From NCBI GenBank assembly GCA_949318235.1, contig OX439131.1, forward strand, positions 21,181,972-21,245,971: 64,000 nt of DNA, in the 5' to 3' direction. Positions 26,162 to 41,067 of this stretch are shown piece after piece. This DNA is from Ecdyonurus torrentis. Its lineage: Eukaryota > Arthropoda > Insecta > Ephemeroptera > Heptageniidae. Under the pieces are notes generated by a model. The model saw only the letters and a list, made by a program, of their open reading frames with translations, had not been told where the DNA came from and did not search any database. The number at the start of each line of letters is the position of its first letter. The stretch's first letter is position 1. The translations under genes were made by a program, and so were the position numbers.

Positions 26162-26600
26162 ACATACATATACCTTACCTTAGCATATTACACGGTCCAA
26201 AAAATCAAGCGCTTCAATACAGTAAAATCACCGAAAGTCACGTTCGCGGGGGCCACCGTTTTCAAACATGCTGATAGTTTATTAAAAAACGTTGTCCAAC
26301 GAGTGCGCGCCGCTTGTTGGAGGATGTTTTACTCCTCATGCGTTGTAATTTCCCTTTACGCCAAGCTCGTACCAAAACGTTGCTCAACGTTTGGACGAAG
26401 CGCGCTGCAGGGAGAAATATCATTTACAGCCCTTACGTAGTTTTAATACAATCCGTGCGCAGCGCTTTAATTTTTACACTATCCAAAGAAATTTTATTTC
26501 CACTAAATGCAGTATGAGTTGTTACAAGCTACCACGTTTTATTACGCTTAGGCTCACATCGTTTATTTTTAATTGGCTATTCACGTAAATTTTTGTTTTG
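25870..26600. other. GC-richer unique island
   Basis: A higher-complexity island with many CpG dinucleotides (26200-26480), a (TC)n tract at 26124-26161 and a perfect CRE TGACGTCA at 26088-26095. The plus strand has two overlapping 65-67 codon open frames (26314-26588) without recognisable motifs. It lies just past the 3' end of the proposed minus-strand transcript. It may be a regulatory region, a promoter, or a remnant of something older; no product can be assigned. Confidence 0.4.
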
Positions 26601-26689
26601 TTATTTTAGCTATTTTTTCAAGACGATGTTTAATGTTTAATTTGTAAATGTCTTAGTTAGTAAAAATAAATACACATATTCATACAAAT

Positions 26690-28400
26690 ATTTTTAAAAC
26701 ACATTTATTATATATCTGAAAAACATACATTAACTATACAGTATTTTTACAATTTCAGTTCTGTTGTCAAGTAAAAAATATATTATACAGCCATGCTTTA
26801 AAAAAATAATATAATATAATTGAATGTACAGTATACTTTTAAAAATTAAAAAAATGTTAAATGCTACAAATTATTAAAAAATTAAATCAAACATTTAATT
26901 AGTTATTGTATTGAATTTTTCTTATTCTAAAAAATTTCAATGAAATTTGAGTTAAATGAAAACATCTAGAACTTTTGATATTTTTTTTTAAATGTTTTGG
27001 TGGATACCGTAGTATAAATAACACTTCGAAGGCTGCAAAGAGTGTCAGGCTATTGCTCGTTTGTCCTAAGTAATTGCCAGTGAAGAGTACCTCCCGGTCC
27101 ACTATGGCGTAGAACTGCTGTGATCTGTAAAAAAAATAAAATATTCTAATATAAATATATTTTATAGTTCTTATAATTGTTTTACTATTTCTTTGCTATG
27201 CAGTTCTATTGTGAAACTTTTTTTTAATGCATCAAAGCAATTTTGTTATTTTCTTATTCATAATAAACTGGAATTTTTTTACATTTTATATATATATAAT
27301 ATACTGACCTATAAGGTAACAGTGAATGGCTCTTGAAGTGAGATTCTTGGCTCAGTACGCTGTCAAGTTGTAGTCACCTAAAACACATATAAAAAAAAAG
27401 TTAGCTTGTGTTCCAAAATTATATTGTATGAATAATAGAAAGAAAAGAGAGAAAAAAAAAAGGGAAGTGCAATGCCTGAGAAGGGAGAGGGCGGATGAAG
27501 AAAAGAAATGTTCGGGTAAGCAAGAAAGAGTGGGCGAGTGAGCAAGAGAGAGAGAGAGAGAGAGAGAGAAAGGGAGGGAATAAATAAAAATTTGTAATAT
27601 ATTAAAATATATACTAATAAATTAAATAATCAAATTGACTTTAATTAAATGAATTTTGCAAGATAGTTATGATTTTTATTTTTTGCATATACAGTATTGA
27701 AAATCCATATTTAACGCAACTTTTTTTTATTTCAAACGTGCAAATATAGAACTTATTTTTTTTTTTCAATGTTTGTAATGACCTGCTAAAACTTAAAATG
27801 TGTAAAATTAATAACAATTACATCAAATTCTACTTTAAAAAATTAAAACAGAAAGGATTTGAAAACCAATATTAATAGGAATTATTATACTGTATATATA
27901 ATATAGCAACATTAAAATAATTCTTTATCCTCCATTTAATACACCATTTCTTTAGGATTTGTTGTTTAATAAGTAATGAATATTATGAAAACTAAAAAAT
28001 ATTAAATTTTTGTGGCGTAACTTACCGAGATTTTGAAGAGATATGTCTTCAGCTTGCATATATGTACACACGTTTTCTTTTATACACAAATTAAAACTCA
28101 ATACCAAGACGATATTCCAGGCTTCTTTCTTCTTTCTCACTCACAAAGCTTCTAAAAAGTCAAGGCTGGAAAATAACGGACACTTACTTGCCTTTTTTAA
28201 ATAATGTTGGGGGAGGAAGGAGCCAAAAGCGCCCTCCTATTCCTCCTAACACGTAAACACGGGCTGTAAACAAATAATCATTTTACGATCTTCCACGTTT
28301 TTCTCTCTTACTGCTAGGCTAGCGTTTCATTCACATTCGGCTATCCGGTGCAACGCATGAAAACGCATTGCCAATGAGTACACTAGAACCGCGCTTAGTA
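26690..28400 (-). ncRNA. candidate three-exon spliced transcript, probably non-coding
   Basis: On the minus strand three exons can be built. Exon 1 ends at 28026 with CTCG then GTAAGT, a strong donor; its 5' end is near 28400 by composition only. Exon 2 is 27309-27377: the acceptor has CTAAC, a T9 run and TTTTAG before GTGACT, and the donor is ATAG then GTCAGT. Exon 3 starts at 27124 after a T8-ACAG acceptor. An AATAAA signal on the minus strand (26704-26709) suggests a 3' end near 26690. Joining exons 1 and 2 hits a TGA within exon 2. The 96-codon open stretch across exons 2 and 3 has no ATG. Exons are clearly GC-richer than introns. A 5'UTR of a longer gene or a lncRNA fit equally. Confidence 0.5.
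26704..26709 (-). terminator. candidate polyadenylation signal
   Basis: AATAAA on the minus strand, positioned about 415 bp into the proposed terminal exon. No other AATAAA occurs earlier in that exon. Confidence 0.4.
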
Positions 28401-28409
28401 GATAGCAAA

Positions 28410-30030
<1,621 letters not shown>

Positions 30031-30031
30031 A

Positions 30032-30035
<4 letters not shown>

Positions 30036-30112
<77 letters not shown>
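30036..30112. repeat. (GA)n microsatellite
   Basis: A 77 bp GA tract, 48 bp upstream of a complementary (TC)n tract. Confidence 0.98.
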
Positions 30113-30114
<2 letters not shown>

Positions 30115-30156
30115 AGCAGTGTGTTTTGGCTCCGGCTTTTACCTTTCACCCCGGCC

Positions 30157-30262
<106 letters not shown>

Positions 30263-30344
30263 GCATCGATCCTAGGCCGGGCAGCGGCTCTAGCAAGCGC
30301 AACTTCCTAGCTACTTTACCTAACATACATATAAACATCATTTA

Positions 30345-30877
30345 AATAACTTTAAAGTACATTAAAATACGTTTAAATATATTCAGTAAATAAATTTATA
30401 CCTAAATGGATCTTGTATGTGTACAGTGTACGTTCTTTGAGCCTAAGAGCGTGTACCTTGTTCTATAAATAAAAATATATTAAAAAAATAATTATTATGT
30501 TAATATTAAAATAAAATTTGATAAATTTTTATGACAAGCTATGAAGTGAGCTATGTCTTAATTTGTGTAAATAGAACAGCTTTGTGTCTGCAGTGTTTGT
30601 TGAACTAGAGGTCTTTATAGGTAATATAGGCCATTAAAATATTTATTTTTATTTCTAATTTTTAATTCCACCTTGAAAGGAGCGAAGAACAACTTCAATG
30701 AGATTACTTTTTTTTATCAATCAATATTTACGTATGTTAACTTTTTTTTTTCTACTTGCCATATTGTATTATCGTGTTACATCAATCCCAGTCAAGACAT
30801 TGCCTTATCGACAGGTAAATTCAGGTTGCTTTAAATTCAGATTAATTTCTCCCTTATTGCACTACTTTATTGTATTG

Positions 30878-30939
<62 letters not shown>

Positions 30940-33238
30940 CTTTAAAAATGAAAGAATAATGTTATAAATTAATAAAGTATATCATGTATTTATACATAAA
31001 ACAATATATTAATGCATTTTCATTTGAATACAGTAGATAGAAGAGTTGTGCGTAAAAAAGAGTGCTGGAGTGCAGTAAGTGGAGCTATACAGCAGTTAAA
31101 AGTGTTAAACCCCTGGTAAAAAAAAGAGGGAAAAAAACTAATTTTATTTCTTTATATTAATCCAAAAGTCGTCTCATCCCTTCTCAAATTAAATAACTGC
31201 ACTCACTCAAATAAAAAAAAACTCTAAGCTGTTGCGAAGATAAAGTGCACTTCAGTAAGAAGCTGGATGCAATTTTTCATGAACTGCACATTATTAATCT
31301 AATATAATAAATTTTACTTTTTGTCGGAACTGCTTTTATATTTATAAATAATGTACATCATTATTTTAAAATAGATCATAAATAAAACATAAACATATAA
31401 TGCAGTATGTATTTAAAATATTTGCTTTTTGTTATTATATTATAATTATTAGAATTTAAAATACATGTTTCAGAAATGCTAACGTAACCTTTAATATATA
31501 TATTATAGTACACATGTACACATATGACTTTTTATACTCTCTCTTTCTCTCTCTCTCTCTTCTTTTCATCATGCACGATACATTTTGTCCCTTGAAACTT
31601 AAAAATCTATTGACTATATTGTTGAGCTCATTTTCGATTTTTTTTTTTTTTTTTTTTTTTTTTAGTTTGCATCAGGAAATGTATGATATGACTTAATTAA
31701 ATAAAATAATCCCTAGTGTCAATATCAACTGTTCTTTTATTGTATTTAAAAAAACTGTAAAAGAATTAAAAATTATGGAGCAGGAAAAAAATTACAGAAG
31801 GTCTAATTTAAACCCTTAAACAACCCTCAACTTTTGTAATATAAAAACACGGCCAAATTACTAGCGTTGTTGTGTTTTACGCCCTCAAAAACCTATACAA
31901 CCATACCCTGATTGCCCTAGTCATATATAACAGAGGGAAGAAATTGTTTAACCCTATAACACCAACCCTTAACCCTTAAAATTGTTTAACACAATGGTAT
32001 GCTTGTAAGTTTTTGAGGATGCTGAGTACAAAGTTACGGCTATTTTTAACGTAAAATGTATCGTAAATATATATAATTATATTTTTAAGGAACATAAATT
32101 TATCCTGGAATTTTTTACCGGCTAACTTTGAAAACTAAATTTTAAAACGTCAAGAAATTTAGTTTAAAAAAAAAATAAAAAAAAATGTTGTTATGGTAAT
32201 ACGGCAAGGGTGTGAAGTGTGATATTTAGTTATACACAATAGTCACTCGAATAGAAGAGTTGGCGAAAAGATCTGCCCTAAATTAATTTTAATAATATCC
32301 AAAGAAAAAAAAAGTAGTGCATGTACGACAAATAAATTCTCAACCACATTTTTTTATCGATGTGAAATTTGATTAGAAGGGCAATTAATTTCTCAAGAAA
32401 CGAATTTATCAATTGCACGCCAATTTTTTTTCTTTAGGGAATGTTACCTTTTTTATTAATATAAAAACTTTTTTATATATTTCTTTAATCAGTATTTAAA
32501 ATCTAGCAACTGTAATTATGAAATGACAACAAACATGATAATACAAATGAACCTAGAATGCATAATATAAAAATTGTTATTTATAACAAAATATAAATTA
32601 TTTAAAATTTTCACTCGATATTTGTGCCCCTTTATTGAATAATATTTAACATTTCTGATACAATAAACTTGTAATATTTTTACTGTTGGCTGTAATATTA
32701 TTAAAACAAAAATTTAATCACATATGTATATTTTGAAAACGTTCCATTTATTTGTATAAACTTTGTTGGTAATTTAGATGTAATTGCATGTCATTTAATT
32801 GCATTATTAATTGTATTTAGAATGTTATACATTATCATAAATTTATAACTTGTGTTTTAGTTTTATTTTAATAAAAAACAATGCACTAATAAAACATTAA
32901 TATTTTACAATTCTATGTTATATTAAATAAAATTGTATAAAGTTACATAAATAGTAATGCACAATAGTAAAATAAATCATTGTCGCAAAAATGAACGTGT
33001 AAAATATTGGAACGTATGTGTTGTATATATTGTGTGTTTATAAACAAGTTAATGAAAGTAATTAACGATCGCGTTTTATATAATATTATATAATAGATTA
33101 AGCTTGAATTGCTGGAAAGCTACTCGTTATGGCTTATGCATAACACTTTGCGAGAAGATACGTATAGTTTGTAATTTTGCGCAAAAATAAAAAGATACAG
33201 TTTAATATTAAAAATGTAGGTGACCTCACACCCAAAGA
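30345..33238. other. AT-rich stretch with a weak palindrome
   Basis: No gene. It holds a (TA)n tract, a T26 run at 31638-31663, and a region at 31790-32050 rich in AACCCTTAA and TTTAACCCT motifs. That region has weak inverted similarity (CCTCAAAAACCTATACAACCAT against the reverse of 31990-32030) and may be a decayed palindromic element. Confidence 0.5.
30881..30938. repeat. (TA)n microsatellite
   Basis: A 58 bp TA tract. Confidence 0.97.
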
Positions 33239-33245
33239 ACTTTAA

Positions 33246-33548
33246 AGGAATAGACCAGAAGAAAACATAAGCATTTATATTACAAAAAACTTGATGGGAC
33301 TTACATAAAAAACATTAGTTTGTCAACTGTAGCTCCGTAGCAATGATCAGAAAATTTCAATTTATGCAACCCGCACAACATTTTGATAATAGTTTTTGCA
33401 TGTTTCTGACATCAGAAACATGAATAGTCACGCAAATTGCATACTTTACAGTATTTTCACACTCTCTAAAAAATTGTCATGAGTTTTGAAGATCCCATTT
33501 TGTGTTTATTCATTAAAAAGCACATTTTGTTTTATGTGGTCTATGGCT
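33246..33548 (+). mobile_element. TTAA-flanked MITE, copy A, 303 bp
   Basis: TTAA at 33242-33245 and 33549-33552 flank inverted ends AGGAATAGACCAGA and, on the minus strand, AGCCATAGACCACA. The interior (AAACATAAGCATTTATAT, GCAACCCGCACAAC, ATCCCATTTTGTG) matches the copies at 40716 and 59174. Relative to copy B it lacks a short block near the centre. Non-coding. Confidence 0.9.
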
Positions 33549-33858
33549 TTAATATAGTAACGTAAAAATGTAAATGCGAGTGAGAAGGCTTTTTATTATT
33601 ATTATTTAAAAAAATGATAATATTATGACACAAAATAAATTATGAAATCCATAAAAAATCATATTAATTGTATCCTTATAAAATTAACATAAAATAAGGT
33701 CTACTTTTTTTTTTATACAAAAAGAATTGTAAAACGACTTTATTTTAAGTTTCATATTACGTCATATGTATAGTACCGAGGCAAACCATGAGTTCTCTCT
33801 TTTCAAAAAGAATATTTGCATGAAGTAGTTCTAGCTGGCTGATCATTGTGGTCCATGC

Positions 33859-33859
<1 letters not shown>

Positions 33860-33901
<42 letters not shown>
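33860..33901. repeat. (GA)n microsatellite
   Basis: A 42 bp GA tract. Confidence 0.97.
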
Positions 33902-33904
<3 letters not shown>

Positions 33905-33905
<1 letters not shown>

Positions 33906-35540
33906 GAGCTTCATTCAGTTTTTAATATATGCTCAGGCGCTACCGTGTGATGTATTATACATTGCGCTAACCTTGGCGTGGCATAGTGAAATATCCATCT
34001 GCGTACTTCTTTATTATTATTTCTTGTAAGTTCACAATTCACATAGATAATGAAAAAAATGTGGTACATTTTTAAATTTTTTTTTTTATTAAAAAAAAAA
34101 TGTAGTTTTTGCTTATATTAAGTATATGAAAGAAAGTTATATTATTTGTAAAACTTACTACAGTGTTAATATTTATAGTGATTAAAAATTATAGAACAAG
34201 TTTAATTTAAAAATTAACGATTAAAAATAAATAAAATAATGAGTCGTTATCATTAAGTATCCTCATAAAATATGTTTTCAATTTTAAAGAATATCTTTGA
34301 TTTTTTTTCTTCTTTCTTTTATATAAGAAGATGAATTTACATTATTCTATATCTTGAAATAATTTTAAATATTATCTATAATTTTAAGGAATTACCAACA
34401 AGGGAACACTTTGTTACATTGGAGATAAATGATTGGGAAAAAGGAAATGAAATTGAAAATTTAATGGTTTAATTTCCTTATTGTGAAATAAGAGCAACTT
34501 CCTTTCCAAACCCAGTAAACACATATGATAGTGAGCTAACTATTTAGGAAGTGTACTTGCATTTCTTTCATTATATGCTAAAGTATTATGTTTTGAATGT
34601 GCATAAAATGTAGTTACAAAAAAAAGTAAATCATTTCTAAACTTTATGCACACGTACTGTACAACCATACTATAGTGTACAGACAATGTGATACAAATTT
34701 TTACTGTATTGTCTTATGGATTGATATGGAGCATTTTGCGTAAAGGCAATAAAGTAAATTTTTACATTACAGTGTCTGCACAATTTTTTGTTTTGAAAAA
34801 TGTACATGTAAAATGTCAGACTAAGATTAAAATTCGTGTACAGTATAAGGCAAGTACATTTAGAATTATAATAATAATAATAAAAAATTGGCAAGTACTT
34901 TGTTTGCAGAACTTTGTTTACTGGGAATTGGATTATTCATACATTTAAAAAAATATACGTATACCCCCCCCCCCCCCGTACTTATTATTCATGAATCATA
35001 TTGTTGCTAAAAAAAATTGCAGCAATTTTAAATTTATTGTTCTTTTTGGTATTTGTCTTCAACAATTAGAATAATTTTTATGAACTGTTAAAAAAATTAT
35101 ATATGCCAGTAAAACATTAGTACAGTATGATGTTTTTAATTTGTTTGCATTGCTTATTCTTTTATTCATTCATTATTTATAAATAGGCGTACAAAAATGT
35201 AATAAATGTTATATTTGAAATTGAAACATAATATTATGCTTTAGTATTTATGTTAATATTTTTAGTGCCTTATTTTGACCAAAAAAATAAATAATAATAA
35301 TAATAATAATAATAAGGAGATGAAGAAGATAGCAATTGATTCAGGAAAATGCAATTTCTGAGAACCGCGTACTACGGTTGTTATACTCATAAATTTATTT
35401 TTATTGATAAAAAAAAATATTCAATTAATTACCATGCGCAAAAAAAGCTGCATAATAATGCATGAGGATTGGTTTATAAAGCTGTGATTGCTAGCAAAAC
35501 AATATAAACAATTAAAGCATTTTTATCTTTATTACATTGT

Positions 35541-35583
<43 letters not shown>

Positions 35584-35900
35584 TCTCATAGAATAAATTC
35601 AATGGTGTATATTATTTTATAATGATAACCAGTTTGATGTTCCTGAAGGTTCTATTTTTATACTATAGAGCTATTAGTATCAAAAGATATACGATAACAT
35701 CATTTTCAATTGATTTTTTTTACATTTAATTAAATAATTTACTCAGCCAATAATAGACTCCATTGGAATTAAAAAATTATTGAAAGCCTTTAAGGCATTA
35801 AAATAAAAAATATATGAACTTTTAATTAAAATATTTAAATATTGAAGAAATAAAAATAATTGGATTAAAATTAATATTCTATTCATATTATATATTTAAC

Positions 35901-35987
<87 letters not shown>

Positions 35988-36700
35988 GGAAGTTCATATT
36001 TTCAATATTCAATCACATAAAAGATTTTAGTTTTGAATATTATCTACATATAGATTTAGATTTGAATGGACAGTTGAAGGAAATTGAATTCCGAGGTAAC
36101 AAATAGGAAATGTATTTACATCAATATTGTCTGCTATGTATTCAAGGTGCACCTTTTGTTTGTTATTTTGGTACATTATTTGTTTTACATGATAATGCGT
36201 CAACATGTTTTACACCCAGAATTCTTTTATAAATGTTCATATCATTCTTGTAATTCTTACATAATAAATGAACAAGTGATAAAATTGTTCCATATTTTTA
36301 CATTACATACTATAATACATGTAAAAAAAGGTATTATATGATAAATGATTTGATGAGTAGTTAGACTTAAAAAAAATCAACAGAAAATAAGTACAAATTA
36401 CAATGGAAGTAAAATAATTAGCTCTTTTAATTGAGTATAACTTTAATTTAATGGCAAATAATAGAGTAGCAAAGAACAGTATTCATACTTTTAATGTAGT
36501 CTTATCTTAATAAATAAAACAACTTTATATTATATTCATTGGTTGCACATTTTTTACTTCATTATATTTGAACCATATAAAACAAAATTTTGACTATTTC
36601 TCTAAACATCTTGAAAGGGGGAAAAAATTAAGTTACATATTTTTCTTTATAAGATTTTTCCACTTAAAATTTTACGTTTGAGCAAGTAATATTTTCCGCT
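33905..36700. other. AT-rich non-coding stretch
   Basis: No gene. It contains a C14 run at 34964-34977, a (GA)n tract at 35541-35580 and a long (AT)n tract. The open frame pair at 34670-34948 has no recognised motif. Confidence 0.65.
35903..35985. repeat. (AT)n microsatellite
   Basis: An 83 bp AT tract. Confidence 0.98.
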
Positions 36701-36719
36701 CAGTTGCTGATGAGGTTAG

Positions 36720-36777
36720 TTTGCTCGAGTGTGGTAACGCGCATGCCAACATTAAAATTAATTTCATCAAAACTCAA

Positions 36778-36815
<38 letters not shown>

Positions 36816-36835
36816 TCGTCAGTTTCAATCTCACA
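36720..36835 (+). mobile_element. possible decayed tRNA-derived SINE split by A33
   Basis: GAGTGTGGTAACGCGC (36727-36742) resembles a tRNA A-box region. GGTCGTCAGTTTCAATCTC (36814-36832) resembles the B-box region GGTCGTGGGTTCAATCCC of the SINE at 60274. Thirty-three A residues (36781-36813) and AT-rich sequence lie between. The B-box match is imperfect, so this is tentative. Confidence 0.25.
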
Positions 36836-37309
36836 GACTGCTTTTGAAATGACCAAAAAAAAATTACCATGAAAAAATATCACGTCATACAAATAGGAAT
36901 AAAGATTAAATAATTATATGCAGCTATAAAAATATAAAATTTTTATGATTTGATTCGTAAACGCCCATTCAAAGTCGTTACGAGGCAATTTTAAATCTAT
37001 AAACTGTACCAAAGCTTTAATTAATTTTTTCATAGAACTATATATTAATTCATACAAATAAAGTTTTATTTTTTTGAAGTACATTTTTACGATATTAATA
37101 AAAAAAAATCTGAAAATAAAATTCAAAATAAACTAAACAAACTAAAAACAATCAATTCATTAAAACGTCAATTTTCACAATTTTTTTATATTTAAATTAC
37201 GATTTAACAATATATAAAATAAAATTTATACTATAAATATTGCGAGAAAATTAAAATTCCATTTAACCATCTGTTACTAGTATCAAAATATTCAAAGTGA
37301 CAGCTCACA

Positions 37310-37560
37310 AATTTGACAAGTTGTGTCGTACAAAATGTTGCGGTGTTGCGATGCCATAGTGCAAGATAAGATTGAGTGCATTAGATGATACAGCGAGTGC
37401 TATGACATTTTTGATTGATCTTGAAGAGCTGGCTAAGCATAAACGTGTGTTTCACTTGCGAGTGAGGGAACGTAAAAGCTATAATCACTGAGTGGTGTAT
37501 TTATGTCATGATCGATTTATGTCATCTGTCACACGATGATCTTAGAATACTGTGTTAATG
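37310..37560. other. GC-richer unique island with a 43-codon open stretch
   Basis: This island stands out from AT-rich flanks. On the plus strand, codons 37360-37488 are open after a TAG and end at TGA (37489-37491). The translation is not low-complexity (it includes DDTASAMTFLIDLEELAKHK). There is no in-frame ATG near its start and the family is unknown. It could be a terminal exon, a transposon remnant or chance. Confidence 0.3.
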
Positions 37561-39097
37561 AATAAATAAGTACATGTAAATAAATAATATTTTTTATTAA
37601 AAATTTACAATACAATATCTGTCAATACTCAATCCACAAGTTGTTAACACAATATAGCAATGAAAATTATACTTTTACTCAATATAGTCATACCAGCGTA
37701 AAAGTATTTTAAACGTAAAAGTTTCATTTTTTTTTCTTATTACAGTAACAAGTTATTACTATAATCACTAATCACAGCACTTTAAAATTGATCAGATATA
37801 CAAGAAAAGGAATACAATAATATCAAATATACATACGAGATCACCATATTATTAGAATGAGTTGAGTCTGACAAAACTTTGCATCAGAGATGACCTTAGA
37901 TAACGAGCTTAAATGCTTGCAATATGTTCTTGTAAAACATGTTAAAGACGTTTTTATTCTATATTGCCTAATTAAAAAAAAATATATATATATGAAGAAG
38001 AAAAAGTAGAAGTTATGATTCAACAAAGAGTTGAGAAGAGGATTAACAAATCTTTAACAATTAATAATATTAACCTTGAGTCTTTGAGTAGTTGTTGAGT
38101 ACAACAAAAGAAAAAGTTATAATTAAATTTAAATTAACATATGGTATATATGAGAAAAAGAAAGAAGAATAAAAATCACAACTAAAGGTGATAAAAGTTC
38201 TAAAGAAAAAGTTGTTAAGTCCCAAAACTGAAAAGTTTTAAGTTGTTCAAGTTTTACATAGCAAGAGTTTCCCAAATCTTCGTTCTATTCAAAATATTGT
38301 TTGAACTCACTGAAAACTTTTCTTGTCCTTGTTTTGTGGCGTCCAAGAACCAAAGTTAGAAGTCAGTCAAAACTATTTTCTTCTTTAGCTCCTTACGACA
38401 GAATTGCTTAGAATATGTATTAATTAAATCTAGATTATTATTTTATTCGAGTGAAAGAGAGAGAAAGATGTCTTTTAACATTAAAATTTAATTATGAAAA
38501 GTAAAACCTTAATATTTTACAACTCTAATAAAAAATAGTGTAACAAAACGGGTTTCTTGTCCAAAAATTAAGTTATTAAAATGGTTAATGATAGTTACAA
38601 AGTAGATGCTTTTTTTTTTTCTCAGTGGAAAAGGTCTTTTTACATGCTAACAATTCTGAAATTACACAGAAATATTGTCACTTTTTTTACAGTATACCTA
38701 CAATGAAACGTCTTTTAAATCTTTTCAATAAAAATGAATAATAATAATAACAAAAAGCAATTTTATTTTAGCATCAACTCTATGCAAAGCATCCATGTCT
38801 ACAATAGAAAACTTAACACCGCTGCATAAGATTTATTATTTGACTGAATTTTAGTAGATAAAAGACTCCGTTTAAAAACTATTCCAACTTGCTTTTTGTT
38901 TGGAAGCTACAGTTTTGCCAGAAATGTTATATTTTTTTCACTTACTTTGAGTACGTTTTCCTGTTAGCTACGTAATCTAAAACACTTTGTGATATTTTAT
39001 CAGGTTTTCACTCGCTGTTTTTTTTTCCATGGTAAAAATACGTATATAGTAATGTTTCCGTGTTTTCATGAAAGAGAGAGTGAGAGTGAGAAAGAGA

Positions 39098-39103
<6 letters not shown>

Positions 39104-39169
<66 letters not shown>
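39104..39169. repeat. (GA)n microsatellite
   Basis: A 66 bp GA tract preceded by degenerate GAGAGTGAGA units from about 39072. Confidence 0.97.
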
Positions 39170-39173
<4 letters not shown>

Positions 39174-39686
39174 AAAAAACTCTCTAAAATGTTGGTACTT
39201 TTGAAAAATCAAATGAATTTTTGTGTATATTTTCAAAATTAAATCACTTTAGATAGATTGAATAAAAGTGTTGCAAATAATAAAGTAATGTGTTTGTGGG
39301 AGAGAGGGAGGAAGGCAGAGAGAGAGAGAGAGAGAGATTTAAAAATGTATATATAATTAAATGGCAACACATGTTGTAAAAGTGGAACTAAATTTGTGCT
39401 TCAGTTATTTGTTATTTGATATTACTCATATTATAAGATGTACTGTTACGTACAGACAGACAGACACTGTGGTATAATATTCTACTCTATTACCTTATAG
39501 AAATATCATTACTTTGTACAGTTTACAGCATAGCAAATGCATTTTAATGTCATATACATAAGTAAACATAATAAAATTTTATATTACTGTGTCTGCACAA
39601 GTAAAAAATAAAGAGAGAGAGAGACTCTTATTGAACTTTTTGAAATAAGAATTTTTAAATAAAAATCAATAAAATCACACACAAAT

Positions 39687-39690
<4 letters not shown>

Positions 39691-39746
<56 letters not shown>

Positions 39747-39747
39747 T
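39691..39747. repeat. compound (CT)n(CA)n microsatellite
   Basis: A CT tract to 39729 passes into a CA tract, followed by another short CT run to about 39761. Confidence 0.95.
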
Positions 39748-40715
39748 TCTCTCTCTCTCTTTCCCCCTTACAACTTACAAACACTTCCATGATGTAGTTA
39801 AAAATATAATAATAAGAAACCACATCTATGTTGTGTTCTTATAGAACAAAAATAAGGTATAACAATAGAAAATGAATTATTGATTTTCAAACCAAATAAA
39901 ATAGAAACAGTTGTTTTTTTTTTTTTTTGAATAAGTAAATAAAAAAAAGCTTATTTTGTATTATATCATTCTATTGTCTGATTTAAAAAGCGTGACATTC
40001 TATAATGGAAATGATATAGTTTTTTTTTATGTATATAAAACATTTTTTTGTCTACTCTGCTGTATATTCAATATTATGATTTTCATGCATATACGTTTAG
40101 TTATTGATTCTCTTTAAGCACTGTTTGACAAGCCGCTCTTACATAATAGTAAATAAAATGAAATAAAATACCACATGAAAGAGAGATAATTTTATTTGAT
40201 GAAATTAATTAAAATGTTTATTTGTACATATATATATTTTACAATATATAATAAAAAAACACAAAACAATAGTGCTATATAGTATTATATAATAAAAATG
40301 CGGCATTTTAGTATATATATTAATAATGTGATAATTAACTACTGTAGATAATTCTAATATAATTTTGTATTTTATATTTTATTATAATATAATAAAATAT
40401 TATATATTATGCTTTTCTTTCTAGAAAAAAAAGCTTTATAATATGTAATTATTATTTTATTGTTAATATTATTTTAACGTGCCTTATTTTGTCTCATTAA
40501 GCACTCATTGTAACCAACAGTTGTTACGGTATTTTATTATTTTAGTTATATTAGTGGTAAATTCGTGGTTTTTTCCTTTATCAGACTGAATTCCTCAATA
40601 TTATAGATCACATGAAAAAATGGTGGTATTAATGGGGAATAGTGACATTTAAGTAAATGTAACTTGATGGTGTGCGTGATATACAAAGTCGTATATTTAG
40701 TTAGTAGTTTGTTAA

Positions 40716-41067
40716 AGGAATAGACCAGAAGAAAACATAAGCATTTATATCACAAAACACTTGATGGGAATTACGTAAATAACTTTAGTTAGTCTATAAA
40801 CCTAACTGTAGCTCCGTAGCAGTGATAAGAAAATTTTGATTTATGCAACCCGCACAACATTTTTTTTTTTTTTTTTTTTTTTACTTATTTTTGCATGTTT
40901 CTGACGTTAGAAACATGAATAGTCACGCAAATTGGATACTTTACTGTATATTAACGCTGTCTCATGGGGCTACATTAACATTCTGTTAAAAATTGTCATC
41001 AGTTTTGAAGATCCCATTTTGTGTTTATTCATTAAAAAGCACATATTGTTTTATGTGGTCTATGGCT
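40716..41067 (+). mobile_element. TTAA-flanked MITE, copy B, 352 bp
   Basis: TTAA at 40712-40715 and 41068-41071. The ends are AGGAATAGACCAGA and, on the minus strand, AGCCATAGACCACA, as in copy A. A T23 run (40860-40882) has expanded in its interior. It retains the block CATGGGGCTACATTAACATT missing from copy A. The 60-codon open frame inside is spurious. Confidence 0.9.

Larger units (their letters stand above)
37565..40705. other. AT-rich non-coding stretch
   Basis: No gene. It holds GA, CT and CA microsatellites, described separately, and AT-rich unique DNA. Confidence 0.65.

Noticed and set aside
31790..31990. Telomere-like AACCCT repeats
   Set aside because: Units are irregular and few (AACCCTTAA, TTTAACCCT) and show inverted rather than tandem order.
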